This document shows positions 14,715-22,521 of a stretch of DNA of 30,306 bases, piece after piece; positions within the stretch are counted from its first letter, which is position 1; each line of letters starts with the position of its first letter. This DNA comes from a virus, in the IMG/VR virus record IMGVR_UViG_3300044482_000112, positions 1-30,306 of that record; one strand, given 5' to 3'. The notes below the pieces were generated by a model that saw nothing but the letters and a program-made list of their open reading frames with translations, ran no database searches and was not told the DNA's origin. A program made the position numbers and the translations under genes.

Positions 14715-15476
14715 TTAGTTGCCGATGGTGATCAGCAGAACGCCCTCGCCTTCGATAAAGGCCGTGGTGCTCGCCGCTTCGATGCTGATGGTGTCGGTGG
14801 CAGTGAAGCCTGCCGCGCCGGTGATAGCAGCACCCGCGACCACGGCACCCAGGGTGGCGCAGTTGGCCGAGGTGAGTGCCACGGTGCCGCCGGTGAGGTT
14901 GGTGGTGCCGATCTCGGCGTTCAGCGTGGTCAGTTTCGCTGCCGTGGTGACCTCGTTGGTGACAGCGAAGTCGATCTTCTTCACGCGGCCGTGGTGGCCT
15001 GGGGTGTAGGTTGTGAGCACATCACCGTCGGCCACAGTGGAGAGCACCACCGGCAGTGCGATGGTGTAGGTGTGCTCCTGAACGTCGGCGTCGAAGGCGA
15101 CGAGCGCCACACCGGAGCTGACGTATCCGGCGACGTAGCCGATCTTCGTGCCAATGCCTGCCAGCGCGAAGGTGTTGTCGTCGGAGGCGTACACCGGGCG
15201 CCCTACGTCGGTGATGGCGACGCTGGCCACCGAAAGCCTGATGAGGCCGCGGCGGCGGCAGGTCACATACTTATCACCGGCAGCACCCGTGGAGTTGTCG
15301 ACCTTCAGGTCGGAAAAACCAAGGAAGCGGTCACCGGAAACCAGCGGGCGGGCGTAGCCGGAGGCGTTGTCGCCGACGGCCGCGCCCTGGTAGATGATGT
15401 CGGTAGCGATTACCGGGAAGTCGTGGTAGTTGCCCTCGTAGTAATCGCGGGGCTGATCAGCGGCAAGAGTGGTCAT
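14715..15476 (-). CDS. Capsid decoration-like protein (253 aa)
   Basis: A Thr/Ala/Gly/Val-rich protein with no charged helices. Residues 1-125 (NYHDFPVIATDIIYQGAAVG, RFLGFSDLKVDNSTGAAGDK, YVTCRRRGLIRLSVA, DVGRPVYASDDNTF) match the DUF2190-type/decoration fold found between protease and capsid genes. The remaining half is a second beta-rich domain (PVVLSTVADGDVLTTYTPGH, EGEGVLLITIGN) that seems to have been added. It probably binds the capsid surface as a cement protein. GAGGA precedes the start. Confidence 0.7.
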   Translation of the reverse strand: MTTLAADQPRDYYEGNYHDFPVIATDIIYQGAAVGDNASGYARPLVSGDRFLGFSDLKVDNSTGAAGDKYVTCRRRGLIRLSVASVAITDVGRPVYASDDNTFALAGIGTKIGYVAGYVSSGVALVAFDADVQEHTYTIALPVVLSTVADGDVLTTYTPGHHGRVKKIDFAVTNEVTTAAKLTTLNAEIGTTNLTGGTVALTSANCATLGAVVAGAAITGAAGFTATDTISIEAASTTAFIEGEGVLLITIGN

Positions 15477-15511
15477 GATTCAGTTCCTCGTTCGTAAGTT
15501 CGTGTCCGCAG

Positions 15512-16072
15512 TTACTTGCGGGCGTTGGCCTTGTGCTTGTTCTTTGCCTTTAGCTGGCAGAATGACCAGTAGGTGGAGAACTCCTTGAACTCGGCGCGCA
15601 CGGCCTCGCTCGCTTCCCATTTTGCTTTTGCCTGATCCTCGGTTTCGGGATCGCCATTGATTTCTGAGACGCCGTTGTCGGGTGCTGCCGGCTGCGGCAG
15701 CGGCTTATGCGCTTCGCCGCGCAGGGCGGTCAGCGTGTTGCCGCGGGCCTTGCTTTCGGCGGACAGGATGGCGTTGGCAAACACGCCCTGCTCCATGCCT
15801 TCGGCGATGGCCTGGGCGAGCAAGTCGCCGTAGGCATTGGCCAGCGGGGTCTGCATCAGAGCGTGGATGCGGGCGCGCTCGGCCTTGACGCCTTCGGCGC
15901 GCAGCTTGACGGCCATGGCGGCCGGCACCTCATCGGCGGGTTCGACTGCCGGTTCCGCGGGCACGCAGGCGCCGTCTTTGACGATGCCTTCGGTGCCGTC
16001 TTCGAGCTGGCAGACGTCGCCCTCTGCGGCATTTTCAATGGCTGCCGCTACGCCATGTTTCTTGATTGCCAT
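15512..16072 (-). CDS. Internal in-frame scaffold protein, Nu3-like (186 aa)
   Basis: A strong internal ribosome site, AAAGGAGGT, lies 9 nt before the in-frame ATG at 16072 (MAIKKHGVAAAIENAA), equal to residue 315 of the protease. This is the lambda C/Nu3 layout, in which the separate C-terminal product is the internal scaffold that directs shell assembly and is later removed. The product is acidic and helical with a basic C-terminus, as expected of a scaffold whose tail binds capsid. The site is stronger than most in the operon. Confidence 0.75.
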   Translation of the reverse strand: MAIKKHGVAAAIENAAEGDVCQLEDGTEGIVKDGACVPAEPAVEPADEVPAAMAVKLRAEGVKAERARIHALMQTPLANAYGDLLAQAIAEGMEQGVFANAILSAESKARGNTLTALRGEAHKPLPQPAAPDNGVSEINGDPETEDQAKAKWEASEAVRAEFKEFSTYWSFCQLKAKNKHKANARK

Positions 16073-17014
16073 CAGCTGGCTACCTCCTTTGAGTTCGCCG
16101 GCGAAACCGGCAATCACGGATTCGAGCGTGGAGACTTCGTCCGCCATACCCAGGCGGACGGCCTCCGCGCCCATCATCACATCGCCCTGGCCGAAGTTGG
16201 CCAGGACGGTTCCAACGTCCACGCCGCGATAGGCCGCGACGTCTTCGATGAATACTTGCGCCAGGGCGTCGATGTTCTTCTGGATCTGCGCGAGGCCTTC
16301 GTCGGTGGTAACGTCAGGGCGCTTCTTCGGGCTCTGGCTGCTCACGATTTCCAGCACGCCGGTCTTTGGGCGCGTGTCGATGGCGAAGAGGGCGCCGATG
16401 CTGCCTACCATGCCGGTCTTGCTGATCACCACCTGCCCGGCAGCGCTGGCGATCCAATACGCAGCGGACGCGGCCGTGCCGTCGACGTAGGCAATCACCG
16501 GCTTTTGTTCGGTGCCGACACGGACCATGTGTGCAAACTCGGCGATGCCGACGGCCTGGCCGCCCGGTGAATCCATCTCCAGAACGATGGCCTTGATATC
16601 GGGATCGGCGACGGCGGCGGCAAAGTCGCGCGACAGCATTTCCAGAGAAGTGGCGCCGCTTATTTCGGTGAACAGGTTGGCGTAGCGCATGATCGGCCCG
16701 GTCACCGGTACGATGGCGACGCCGTCGCGGACGGTGACGCTGCGGGTGTTTTGCAGCGGGCGGCCAAGCTTGGCGGCAACGGCCTCGGGCGATTCGTTTT
16801 CCCGAGAAGCGATCTGCGCGATGGTTTCCAGCATCTGCGGCTGGATGGCCCAGGGCGTGGCGGCCACCAGGTCAAAGGCTGTGCGCTTACGCGGCGCAGT
16901 ATCGGCGGAAGGCGTCTCGGGCTCGATGCTGAGGCCGTCCTCGATGGCGCGCTTCACGGCCGCGGCAACTCCGCTGGTGTCGAGGCGCAAGGTGTATTCG
17001 GGCATTTTCGCCAT
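15512..17014 (-). CDS. Head maturation protease, S49 family, with C-terminal scaffold (500 aa)
   Basis: A SppA-like serine protease (lambda gpC type) that processes the prohead. The S49 domain spans about 95-300: IVPVTGPIMRYAN, MDSPGGQAVG (148-152 SPGG region), and YVDGTAASAAYWIAS with likely catalytic Ser183. SQSPKKRPD (about 227-234) lies where the catalytic Lys is expected. After residue 314 the protein turns into an acidic, Ala/Glu-rich helical region ending in basic KAKNKHKANARK. This C-terminal part is probably scaffold and is also translated alone (see 15512-16072). It overlaps no neighbour but lies 2 bp after the portal stop. Confidence 0.92.
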   Translation of the reverse strand: MAKMPEYTLRLDTSGVAAAVKRAIEDGLSIEPETPSADTAPRKRTAFDLVAATPWAIQPQMLETIAQIASRENESPEAVAAKLGRPLQNTRSVTVRDGVAIVPVTGPIMRYANLFTEISGATSLEMLSRDFAAAVADPDIKAIVLEMDSPGGQAVGIAEFAHMVRVGTEQKPVIAYVDGTAASAAYWIASAAGQVVISKTGMVGSIGALFAIDTRPKTGVLEIVSSQSPKKRPDVTTDEGLAQIQKNIDALAQVFIEDVAAYRGVDVGTVLANFGQGDVMMGAEAVRLGMADEVSTLESVIAGFAGELKGGSQLMAIKKHGVAAAIENAAEGDVCQLEDGTEGIVKDGACVPAEPAVEPADEVPAAMAVKLRAEGVKAERARIHALMQTPLANAYGDLLAQAIAEGMEQGVFANAILSAESKARGNTLTALRGEAHKPLPQPAAPDNGVSEINGDPETEDQAKAKWEASEAVRAEFKEFSTYWSFCQLKAKNKHKANARK

Positions 17015-17016
17015 GG

Positions 17017-18666
17017 TCAGGCCTCCATCACGTTCTGCGGCATGCCGGTCGGGCGGTCGCCGTTGTTGTCGCCTTCTTCGTCTTCTGTCTCATCGACGAT
17101 GGGCGCGGGTGCGGGCGCGGGCTGCGCACCTAGGCCGGCCTCCTTGCGCATGCGGCGCTCCCGGGTGAGCTGGCGGTGTTTCTGTTCCCAATCGCCGCCG
17201 GTGAGTTCGGCGGTGTTTTCCGTGCCGGTCTTCCAGCCGCGGTCTTCCATCAGCGCGGCGGCCTGGGCTTCCTTCATCGGGTCCAGCGCGCCGGGCGCGT
17301 CGCCGACCCATTCGCTGCCCAGGTAGGCGTGGCGGATGGCCGGGTCTTGCAGGAACCCGGGGGCGCTGATGCGTCCCATGGCCACGGCCTCGGTGAGCCA
17401 CATCTCGTAGACCGGACGGCACAGCGCATCGGCCAACCAGAAGCGGCGGGCCTTGAAGAACTTCCACGCCTGGAGCAAGGCGGCACGGGCTGCGCTGTAG
17501 CTGGACTGGAAGTGCATGATCAGAACTTCGAACGGCAGCTCCAGGGCTACGCCGATCTGGCGCAGAATGGCCTGCACGAACGGGTCAAACGCCTGATTGG
17601 GGCGACCGGGGTTGGCGGTCTCGATGGCCTCGTTATCAGCCAGTCCGACGATGGCGCCGGCGCCCATCTTGATGGACTGCTGATCGGCGCGACCGCTATC
17701 GTTCACGTCCGTTGTGAGCCCAGGGAACGGACCATCGCCGTCCGTGGTTTTGATGAACACGGTGAACAGGCCGGAGACCACGGCGGCGGTCAACTCGGCC
17801 TCGGTGTAGTCGCCAAGCTGCTTGAGCGCGGAGATAACGGGAGCGAGATCCGGCACGCCGCGTGATTGCCCGATGCGTATTTGCCGATACAAGTGGAGCA
17901 CATTGCGTCGGCCGGATTGGGTGAACGCCGGAACCTTGGTCCAGCTCATTCCCTTGGCTCCGCGGCGCAACGCGCCCGGGTGCTGATCAAGGAAGTGGTA
18001 CGTCTTCGGCGCACCGGCGGCATCCTTCTCCACGCCACCGGCAAGCGTTTCCGTGTCGGCGACGCGTTTTTCGTTGCAGCAGCGGTCGGCCTCGATGAGC
18101 TGGACGGCAAGCTGATAGACAACACCGGGGCGATCGACGAAGACAGGCAAAGCGAAGGCGTCGCCATTCTCCAGCACGGAGCGGAACGATAGTTCCTGCA
18201 AGCCGTAAAAGTTCAGGGTGCGCCCGGCGTCGCAGTCGGGCGACTCGGCCCACATGCGGAACTCGCGCTCAACGTTGCGCTGCCAGGCCTCGGCCTGTTC
18301 TTCCGAAAGGCCGAGGAAGTCGCGGTCAATGGCGGACTTGAGGGCCAGGCCGGTGCCGACGACGTTGACCACCTTGGTGTTGATCGCGCCGGTGGCCAGC
18401 GGGTTGTTGCGGATCAGGTCGCGGCTGCGCTCGCGCAGGGACGGGAGATCGAACAGGGTGTCGGCGTCGGCGTCGCCGGCGCTGGTGGCCCAGTCGCCGA
18501 ACTGGCGCTTGCTGCGGGAGGCGCCGGTGTAGGCGCCGGCCAGGGCCAGCTGCACGCGGCTCTGGTGGCGGCGCAACGCCCGCTCCGGGGAGAGGATGGC
18601 GATGGCCTTGTCCAGCAGATTCGGCTGGACCGATTGCAGCGCCTTACGGACGGTGGCCCGGCTCAT
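17017..18666 (-). CDS. Portal protein, lambda gpB family (549 aa)
   Basis: Forms the dodecameric DNA entry ring at one vertex. Recognisable blocks are SKRQFGDWATSAGDADADTL, LRERSRDLIRNNPLATGAIN, NVVGTGLALKSAIDRDFLGL, the central ALPVFVDRPGVVYQLAVQLI, GRRNVLHLYRQIRIGQSRGV, and the C-terminal helix with LPFEVLIMHFQSSYSAARAA, typical of the lambda portal family. The C-terminus is charged and disordered (VDETEDEEGDNNGD). It overlaps the gpW-like stop by ATGA and is followed 2 bp later by the protease. Confidence 0.93.
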   Translation of the reverse strand: MSRATVRKALQSVQPNLLDKAIAILSPERALRRHQSRVQLALAGAYTGASRSKRQFGDWATSAGDADADTLFDLPSLRERSRDLIRNNPLATGAINTKVVNVVGTGLALKSAIDRDFLGLSEEQAEAWQRNVEREFRMWAESPDCDAGRTLNFYGLQELSFRSVLENGDAFALPVFVDRPGVVYQLAVQLIEADRCCNEKRVADTETLAGGVEKDAAGAPKTYHFLDQHPGALRRGAKGMSWTKVPAFTQSGRRNVLHLYRQIRIGQSRGVPDLAPVISALKQLGDYTEAELTAAVVSGLFTVFIKTTDGDGPFPGLTTDVNDSGRADQQSIKMGAGAIVGLADNEAIETANPGRPNQAFDPFVQAILRQIGVALELPFEVLIMHFQSSYSAARAALLQAWKFFKARRFWLADALCRPVYEMWLTEAVAMGRISAPGFLQDPAIRHAYLGSEWVGDAPGALDPMKEAQAAALMEDRGWKTGTENTAELTGGDWEQKHRQLTRERRMRKEAGLGAQPAPAPAPIVDETEDEEGDNNGDRPTGMPQNVMEA

Positions 18667-18899
18667 ACCGACGGAACCACGCCGAATATCTTGATGCCGC
18701 CGCCGCTGATGCGCTTGTACTCGCGCTCCAGGGAGAGCATCTGCTCGCGCAGACTCTCCGACTTCGGCCTGGTTACCGAGCGCGATACGCCGGCGCCGAC
18801 GGTGTAGCTCTCGGCCTCAATGGCCTTGAGGTACGCCGCCCGGACGGCGGTGTATTCGGCTTCAATGTCTGCGGCTGTGCGGAGTCCCATGGACGGCAT
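18663..18899 (-). CDS. Head-tail joining protein, gpW-like (78 aa)
   Basis: A short protein directly before the portal gene, as in lambda. Two helices (ADIEAEYTAVRAAYLKAIEA and ESLREQMLSLEREYKRISGG) flank a short beta hairpin (SYTVGAGVSRSVTR), the gpW fold (in lambda RAALHDLMTG..., SDLKKYIAELE...). gpW binds the portal after packaging and permits tail joining. I choose ATG 18899; ATG 18890 is equally possible, and the frame extends to a TTG at 18923 without a clear ribosome site. The gene follows a 145-bp gap with dyads that may contain its promoter. Confidence 0.78.
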   Translation of the reverse strand: MPSMGLRTAADIEAEYTAVRAAYLKAIEAESYTVGAGVSRSVTRPKSESLREQMLSLEREYKRISGGGIKIFGVVPSV

Positions 18900-18915
18900 G
18901 GGACCACAACCGCCA

Positions 18916-18942
18916 TGTAACAAAACAGGGAGAAATGTTACA
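18916..18942. promoter_or_regulatory. Inverted repeat TGTAACA-N13-TGTTACA upstream of gpW-portal genes
   Basis: The two 7-bp arms are 20 bp apart centre to centre, about two helical turns, as for a dimeric regulator. On the minus strand TTGTAA, 17 bp, TTACAT can be read across it as a weak promoter. It lies 13 bp from palindrome copy 3. Confidence 0.5.
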
Positions 18943-18954
18943 AATTTTCAGGAC

Positions 18955-18968
18955 GTTTCTTGGGAAAC
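18955..18968. promoter_or_regulatory. Palindrome copy 3 (GTTTC-TTGG-GAAAC)
   Basis: The longest copy: arms extend to ACGTTTC/GAAACGT (18953-18970). It is in the 145-bp gap, 56 bp upstream of the gpW-like start, opening the head gene block. Confidence 0.7.
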
Positions 18969-19068
18969 GTGACACAGCATAGGCCGGCGGGGAAGCGGCG
19001 GGAATGTCTGCTTGCGGACACTGCCGATTGTCCCTGTTTATCCGTCATGGCGTGTCGGATAAACCTAG

Positions 19069-19620
19069 TTATGCGCCCTTCATGAACGCGATCCAGTGGG
19101 TCTTTTGCTGCTTCCCGCTCCGGTGCCCAAAAAGCGGTTTCTCCGGCGTCAGTGCCAGAATCTGCGAAACCGGGATCTCATCCTCGCACCACTTGAAAAT
19201 CAGCACCCCTTCGTGGCGCAGCACCCGAAAGCACTCAGCAAACCCCTTGCGCAGTTCCTCGCGCCACTCTCCTTTCAGTGTCCCGTACTTGAGCCCAACC
19301 CATCCGGTAGCCCCGTTACGCTCAAAGTGCGGAGGGTCGAGCACCACCAGCGCGAAAGAACCATCCGGAAAAGGGAGGTCGGTAAAGTCGGCTTGGTGGT
19401 CCGGGTCAATCACCAGTTCCCACGAGCCGTCCTTGCTCGAAACATCTGGTAGCGTGTGCCGCTCTCGGCGCTTATCCACGAACACAGCGCGGCTGTCCTT
19501 GCGGTCAAACCAAAACATCCGGGATCCGCAGCAGGCATCAAGCACCGGGCGCATAACAATCGCTTCGAGTGGCGACACGCCTACCGCCGCGGCTTCTTCA
19601 CGTTCATTGGTTTCTCTCAT
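19069..19620 (-). CDS. Phage SAM-dependent methyltransferase (183 aa)
   Basis: A class I methyltransferase of the small phage type. Motif I is RPVLDACCGSRMFWFD (about 24-39), with VFVDKR two strands later. The catalytic motif IV reads VVLDPPHFE, that is DPPH where N6-adenine or N4-cytosine enzymes usually have DPPY or SPPY. ECFRVLRHEGVLIFKWCEDE is the C-terminal strand pair. I chose the start at 19620, which overlaps the preceding gene by 17 bp. No restriction enzyme is nearby, so it probably acts as an orphan that modifies phage DNA against host nucleases. The substrate (DNA base or other) is unproven. Confidence 0.8.
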   Translation of the reverse strand: MRETNEREEAAAVGVSPLEAIVMRPVLDACCGSRMFWFDRKDSRAVFVDKRRERHTLPDVSSKDGSWELVIDPDHQADFTDLPFPDGSFALVVLDPPHFERNGATGWVGLKYGTLKGEWREELRKGFAECFRVLRHEGVLIFKWCEDEIPVSQILALTPEKPLFGHRSGKQQKTHWIAFMKGA

Positions 19621-19861
19621 CTTCTTCGCTTCCCGTGGTTTCGTTCTCGGCGTGCGCCTCAAGCAGGGCGTTAGGCTGAATTCCTGCGGCCTTTACAAGC
19701 CGGCACGCCTTCTCGTTAACGGCGAGTTCTTTGTGGGTACACGCGCCCTCTATAACTCGCTGATATGCCGCCTTTGCGCAGCAGATAGAAAACGTCATGC
19801 CGGATACCCTTCGCGTTTCTCCATCCAGAAAAACAATGTCAATTTCCTGTTCATTTTCCAT
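19604..19861 (-). CDS. Unknown phage protein (85 aa)
   Basis: An AGGAGAG site precedes the ATG. The N-terminus (MENEQEIDIVFLDGETRRVS) resembles a beta-hairpin domain. The middle has CCAKAAYQRVIEGACTHKEL and the end is Glu/Asn-rich and probably disordered. Short phage-like length and 17-bp overlap with the methyltransferase support it as a gene. Function is unknown. Confidence 0.55.
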   Translation of the reverse strand: MENEQEIDIVFLDGETRRVSGMTFSICCAKAAYQRVIEGACTHKELAVNEKACRLVKAAGIQPNALLEAHAENETTGSEEDERNQ

Positions 19862-19942
19862 GGTGCTCTCCTGTGGTTACACCGCCGCCAAACACGACGG
19901 GCAACACGGATCTTCATCCGCATCTCCGTACGTCACCCAATC

Positions 19943-20185
19943 TCATTTCACCGACCGAATCTTTAGCCGGTTGCGTAGCGCATCGACCTCCGAGTTCAGT
20001 CGGTTAATTTCAGCTTGCGCGGCATCGGCAACCGCCTGCATGGCGCTGCGCTCCACCCAGTCACCGCACGCATCTGGTACCTTCATCACCCGACATGGCT
20101 CATCGTCCGGGCCGCGCCAAAAAGGGAATGTCGGAAGTTTGCAGAACTTATCCCACCACTCCATATCTTTACGGTCTTCGTTCAT
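19943..20185 (-). CDS. Unknown phage protein with C-terminal coiled coil (80 aa)
   Basis: The start at 20185 is preferred because GAGGAG lies 7 nt before it. The first half has WWDKFCKLPTFPFWRGPDDE, aromatic and Pro-rich. The second half is a heptad-like helix (AAQAEINRLNSEVDALRNRL) with a basic end. The protein has no recognisable domain. It lies between the Mor-like gene and the 85-aa gene, with gaps of about 35 and 80 bp, looser than elsewhere in the late block. Confidence 0.55.
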   Translation of the reverse strand: MNEDRKDMEWWDKFCKLPTFPFWRGPDDEPCRVMKVPDACGDWVERSAMQAVADAAQAEINRLNSEVDALRNRLKIRSVK

Positions 20186-20221
20186 ATCTCCTCTCCTCAT
20201 CAGGAATGTTGAGCCCCGTGG

Positions 20222-20512
20222 TCATCTTTCGTCAACGCCACGAGAAATCTGGCGCCGGCGGCGATAGATAGTCATCCGCGACACGCCGGTTTCGGAGGCG
20301 ACCACGGAGACCGGCCGGTTGTCCTCCTCGATAAGTTTTGAGCGGTCATCGAAGTTGCGGTGTATCCAGTATTTCTCGCCGCCCAGCCGCGAGCACACCC
20401 GGCGAACCAGCTCGTCGGCCAGGTCGTCTGAGGTTTCCGCCGGCGCACCGGCCTCGTGCAGCACGCTGGCAGCGAGCTCGCGCAGGAGGTCGACGAAGCG
20501 CGGCTCATCCAT
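20222..20512 (-). CDS. Mor-like transcription activator (96 aa)
   Basis: A DNA-binding protein of the Mor/C family, which activates middle or late phage promoters. The N-terminal dimerisation helices (FVDLLRELAASVLHEAG, then DLADELVRRVCSRLGGEKYW) lead to a helix-turn-helix in the C-terminal third (RPVSVVASETGVSRMTIYRR). The layout GG-x-x-Y-(W/I)-I-x-(K/R) followed by the helix-turn-helix is that of Mor. The ATG overlaps the terminase stop (TGATG), giving translational coupling. It is an unusual location: Mu mor is an early/middle gene away from packaging genes. The target is unknown; the phage's palindromic repeat is one candidate. Confidence 0.72.
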   Translation of the reverse strand: MDEPRFVDLLRELAASVLHEAGAPAETSDDLADELVRRVCSRLGGEKYWIHRNFDDRSKLIEEDNRPVSVVASETGVSRMTIYRRRRQISRGVDER

Positions 20513-22521
20513 CAGCCGACGCCTCCAGATAGCTGACGCCGCCCGCGCGTGGGCTTCAGGGCGATGCCGGCTAGAGGCTTCACCGGCGCCGCGGGCGAGG
20601 CAGTGTCGAACAGATCCCGCACTGCCGGCTGCACCTGGGCTTCCAGTTCGTCCCAGAATCGCGGCGGCTTCTTCGCCAGTTCGAAGTAGGTTTCCACCCA
20701 GACGGTGTAGATGGTGCAGTCCCAGGCCTCGACGCGTTTGCGGGTGGCCGTCCAGGCGGACTCCTCGCCGCGGGTGGTGCGGCGCGTTGTCCGCGCCTCG
20801 CCGGTCATCTGCTTGTAAAACTCGCTGGACAGGTCTTGGCTGAAGTGGATGTAGCCAGGCCCAGGCTTCTTGATTTGCAGGCGTCCATAGAACAGGTCCT
20901 TGGCATGGTTGGTGCCGACCCACCACAGCACAAGGCCGTTCTTGCGCAGGCGCCCGCGCCAGTCGATGTCGACCTTGCTGGCGCCGTCCTTGATGTGCTT
21001 CTCGCGGCCGGAGCGACCGGCGATGGCGAACACCTTGCGGCGGGCATGCTTGGCGCAGAAGTTGTAGACGGCGTGGGTGTTGTGGCCTCGCGTGTCGATG
21101 GCCGTTCCGGCGATACTCAGGCGCGCGCCGCTGGCGTGCTCGAACTCGGTTTCGAACAGGAACTCCTCCAGCTCCTCCCACACCTCGTCTTCATCCGGAT
21201 TGCCCCAGAACACGCGGTGCGCGATGGTCCACATCTCGCAGCCGCGGCCGTATCCCCACACGACGCACTCCAGGCGGTTCGGCTGGGTGTCGACGCCGGC
21301 CAGCAGCAGTACGGCGCCCATCGGCACACGTTCCACATGGAACGGTTCGGCGCGGGCAAGCAGCTCGTTCTCGTCCGCCTTCTCGAACTCTTCGGCCCAA
21401 TACTCGCCCAGCGTTGTGTTCCAGAACGTTTGCAGCTTCTCCCGCTTCCCTTCCTGCGCCTCCTGGTAGGCGGACATGAACTCCTTGACGATCGCAATCC
21501 AGGAGACGTTCGGGCTGTAGGCACTCCAGACGTAAAAGGCAACGTGCTTCGGCGGACGGATGACATTGCCGGCGGCATCGCGGAACACGCCGGCACTATC
21601 CAGCGTAATTCCATCGTCTGACTGGAAGCGGCCGACGCGGGCGTCCGCGACCGCCAGGTACTGCGCCTGGGTGATGAGCGAGCCGCAGTGCGGACAGAGG
21701 TGCGCGACGGTTTCCGGCGCGTCGTCTATCCACTTGAAGCCGTGCGGCTCGTCCTTTCCGCCCCAGGTGAGCGGGTGGAACTCGCCGCACTCCGGACAAG
21801 GGATGTGCGGACGCAGGAAGATGTCCGCGTTGCGCTCGCGTTTTTCGATATTCGAGAATCCCTTCAGCTTTGGCGTGGTACCGAAAACCTTCTTGGGGAA
21901 GGTAGCGCCCTCGACGCGCTTCCCGCCCAGCGTGCCTGGGTCGCCCTCTTTCTCGATGTTCGAGTCAAACCCGTCGTATTCATCCCAGTAGGCAGTGTCG
22001 GCGCTCACGCGGCGGTAGTTCTTCGCGGCCTTACCGCCCTTGGTGTGCAGGGTGGAGCCGAGGAACTTTTTCTGTTGCAGGGTATTGTCCTTGTCGCGGC
22101 GCAGGAACGCCGGGAACACGGCCTGCATCACCGGCACATCGCGCAGCATCGGGTCCAATTCGGTCTTGACGAACTCGTCCCGGTCCTCATCGGTGGGCTG
22201 CCACAGGATTTGGTTGCGGCGCTTGTGCTGGGCGAAGTAGCCCATCGCCGCGAGGATGATCTTGGTGTAGCCGACACGGGCCGACTTGCGCCAATTTATC
22301 TCCTCGATGTCGTCATTGCTGATGCAGTTCATAATCGCCGTCTGGAACCACCACGGCGACCACTCCTGCTCAACGTAGGACGATTCTGCCGACAGGTAGA
22401 AATTCGCACGCGCCCATTCGTCCAGCGTCATCGGCTCTGGCACACCGAATGCCGCCAGGCCGCGCGCCAGGTGCTTCTCCAGCGCCGCGCGCGCAGCTTC
22501 ATGGACGCTGGCCAGATCCAT
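20512..22521 (-). CDS. Terminase large subunit, GpA family (669 aa)
   Basis: The packaging ATPase and nuclease of the lambda gpA type. A deviant Walker A, WRKSARVGYTK (77-87), and Walker B region VSADTAYWDEYDGF (172-185) lie in the N-terminal ATPase. A CPEC...CPHC zinc-ribbon site (C242, C245, C276, C279) and VLLLAGVDTQPNRLECVVWG plus AGTAIDTRGHNTH mark the C-terminal nuclease. DLASVHEAARAALEKHLARG is the gpNu1-binding N-terminus. Length fits lambda A (641 aa). The start overlaps the small subunit stop (TGATG). The presence of GpA-type terminase suggests cos-type cohesive ends; I have not identified a cos site. Confidence 0.95.
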   Translation of the reverse strand: MDLASVHEAARAALEKHLARGLAAFGVPEPMTLDEWARANFYLSAESSYVEQEWSPWWFQTAIMNCISNDDIEEINWRKSARVGYTKIILAAMGYFAQHKRRNQILWQPTDEDRDEFVKTELDPMLRDVPVMQAVFPAFLRRDKDNTLQQKKFLGSTLHTKGGKAAKNYRRVSADTAYWDEYDGFDSNIEKEGDPGTLGGKRVEGATFPKKVFGTTPKLKGFSNIEKRERNADIFLRPHIPCPECGEFHPLTWGGKDEPHGFKWIDDAPETVAHLCPHCGSLITQAQYLAVADARVGRFQSDDGITLDSAGVFRDAAGNVIRPPKHVAFYVWSAYSPNVSWIAIVKEFMSAYQEAQEGKREKLQTFWNTTLGEYWAEEFEKADENELLARAEPFHVERVPMGAVLLLAGVDTQPNRLECVVWGYGRGCEMWTIAHRVFWGNPDEDEVWEELEEFLFETEFEHASGARLSIAGTAIDTRGHNTHAVYNFCAKHARRKVFAIAGRSGREKHIKDGASKVDIDWRGRLRKNGLVLWWVGTNHAKDLFYGRLQIKKPGPGYIHFSQDLSSEFYKQMTGEARTTRRTTRGEESAWTATRKRVEAWDCTIYTVWVETYFELAKKPPRFWDELEAQVQPAVRDLFDTASPAAPVKPLAGIALKPTRGRRQLSGGVG

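Noticed and set aside
16796-16809. A seventh palindrome copy inside the protease gene
   Set aside because: The sequence GTTTTCCCGAGAAGC departs from GTTTC/GAAAC in both arms.
20222-21181. A 319-residue frame reaching upstream of the Mor-like gene
   Set aside because: Everything before 20512 is the shadow of the large terminase in another frame (Arg/Pro-rich). Only the part from 20512 encodes the recognisable protein.
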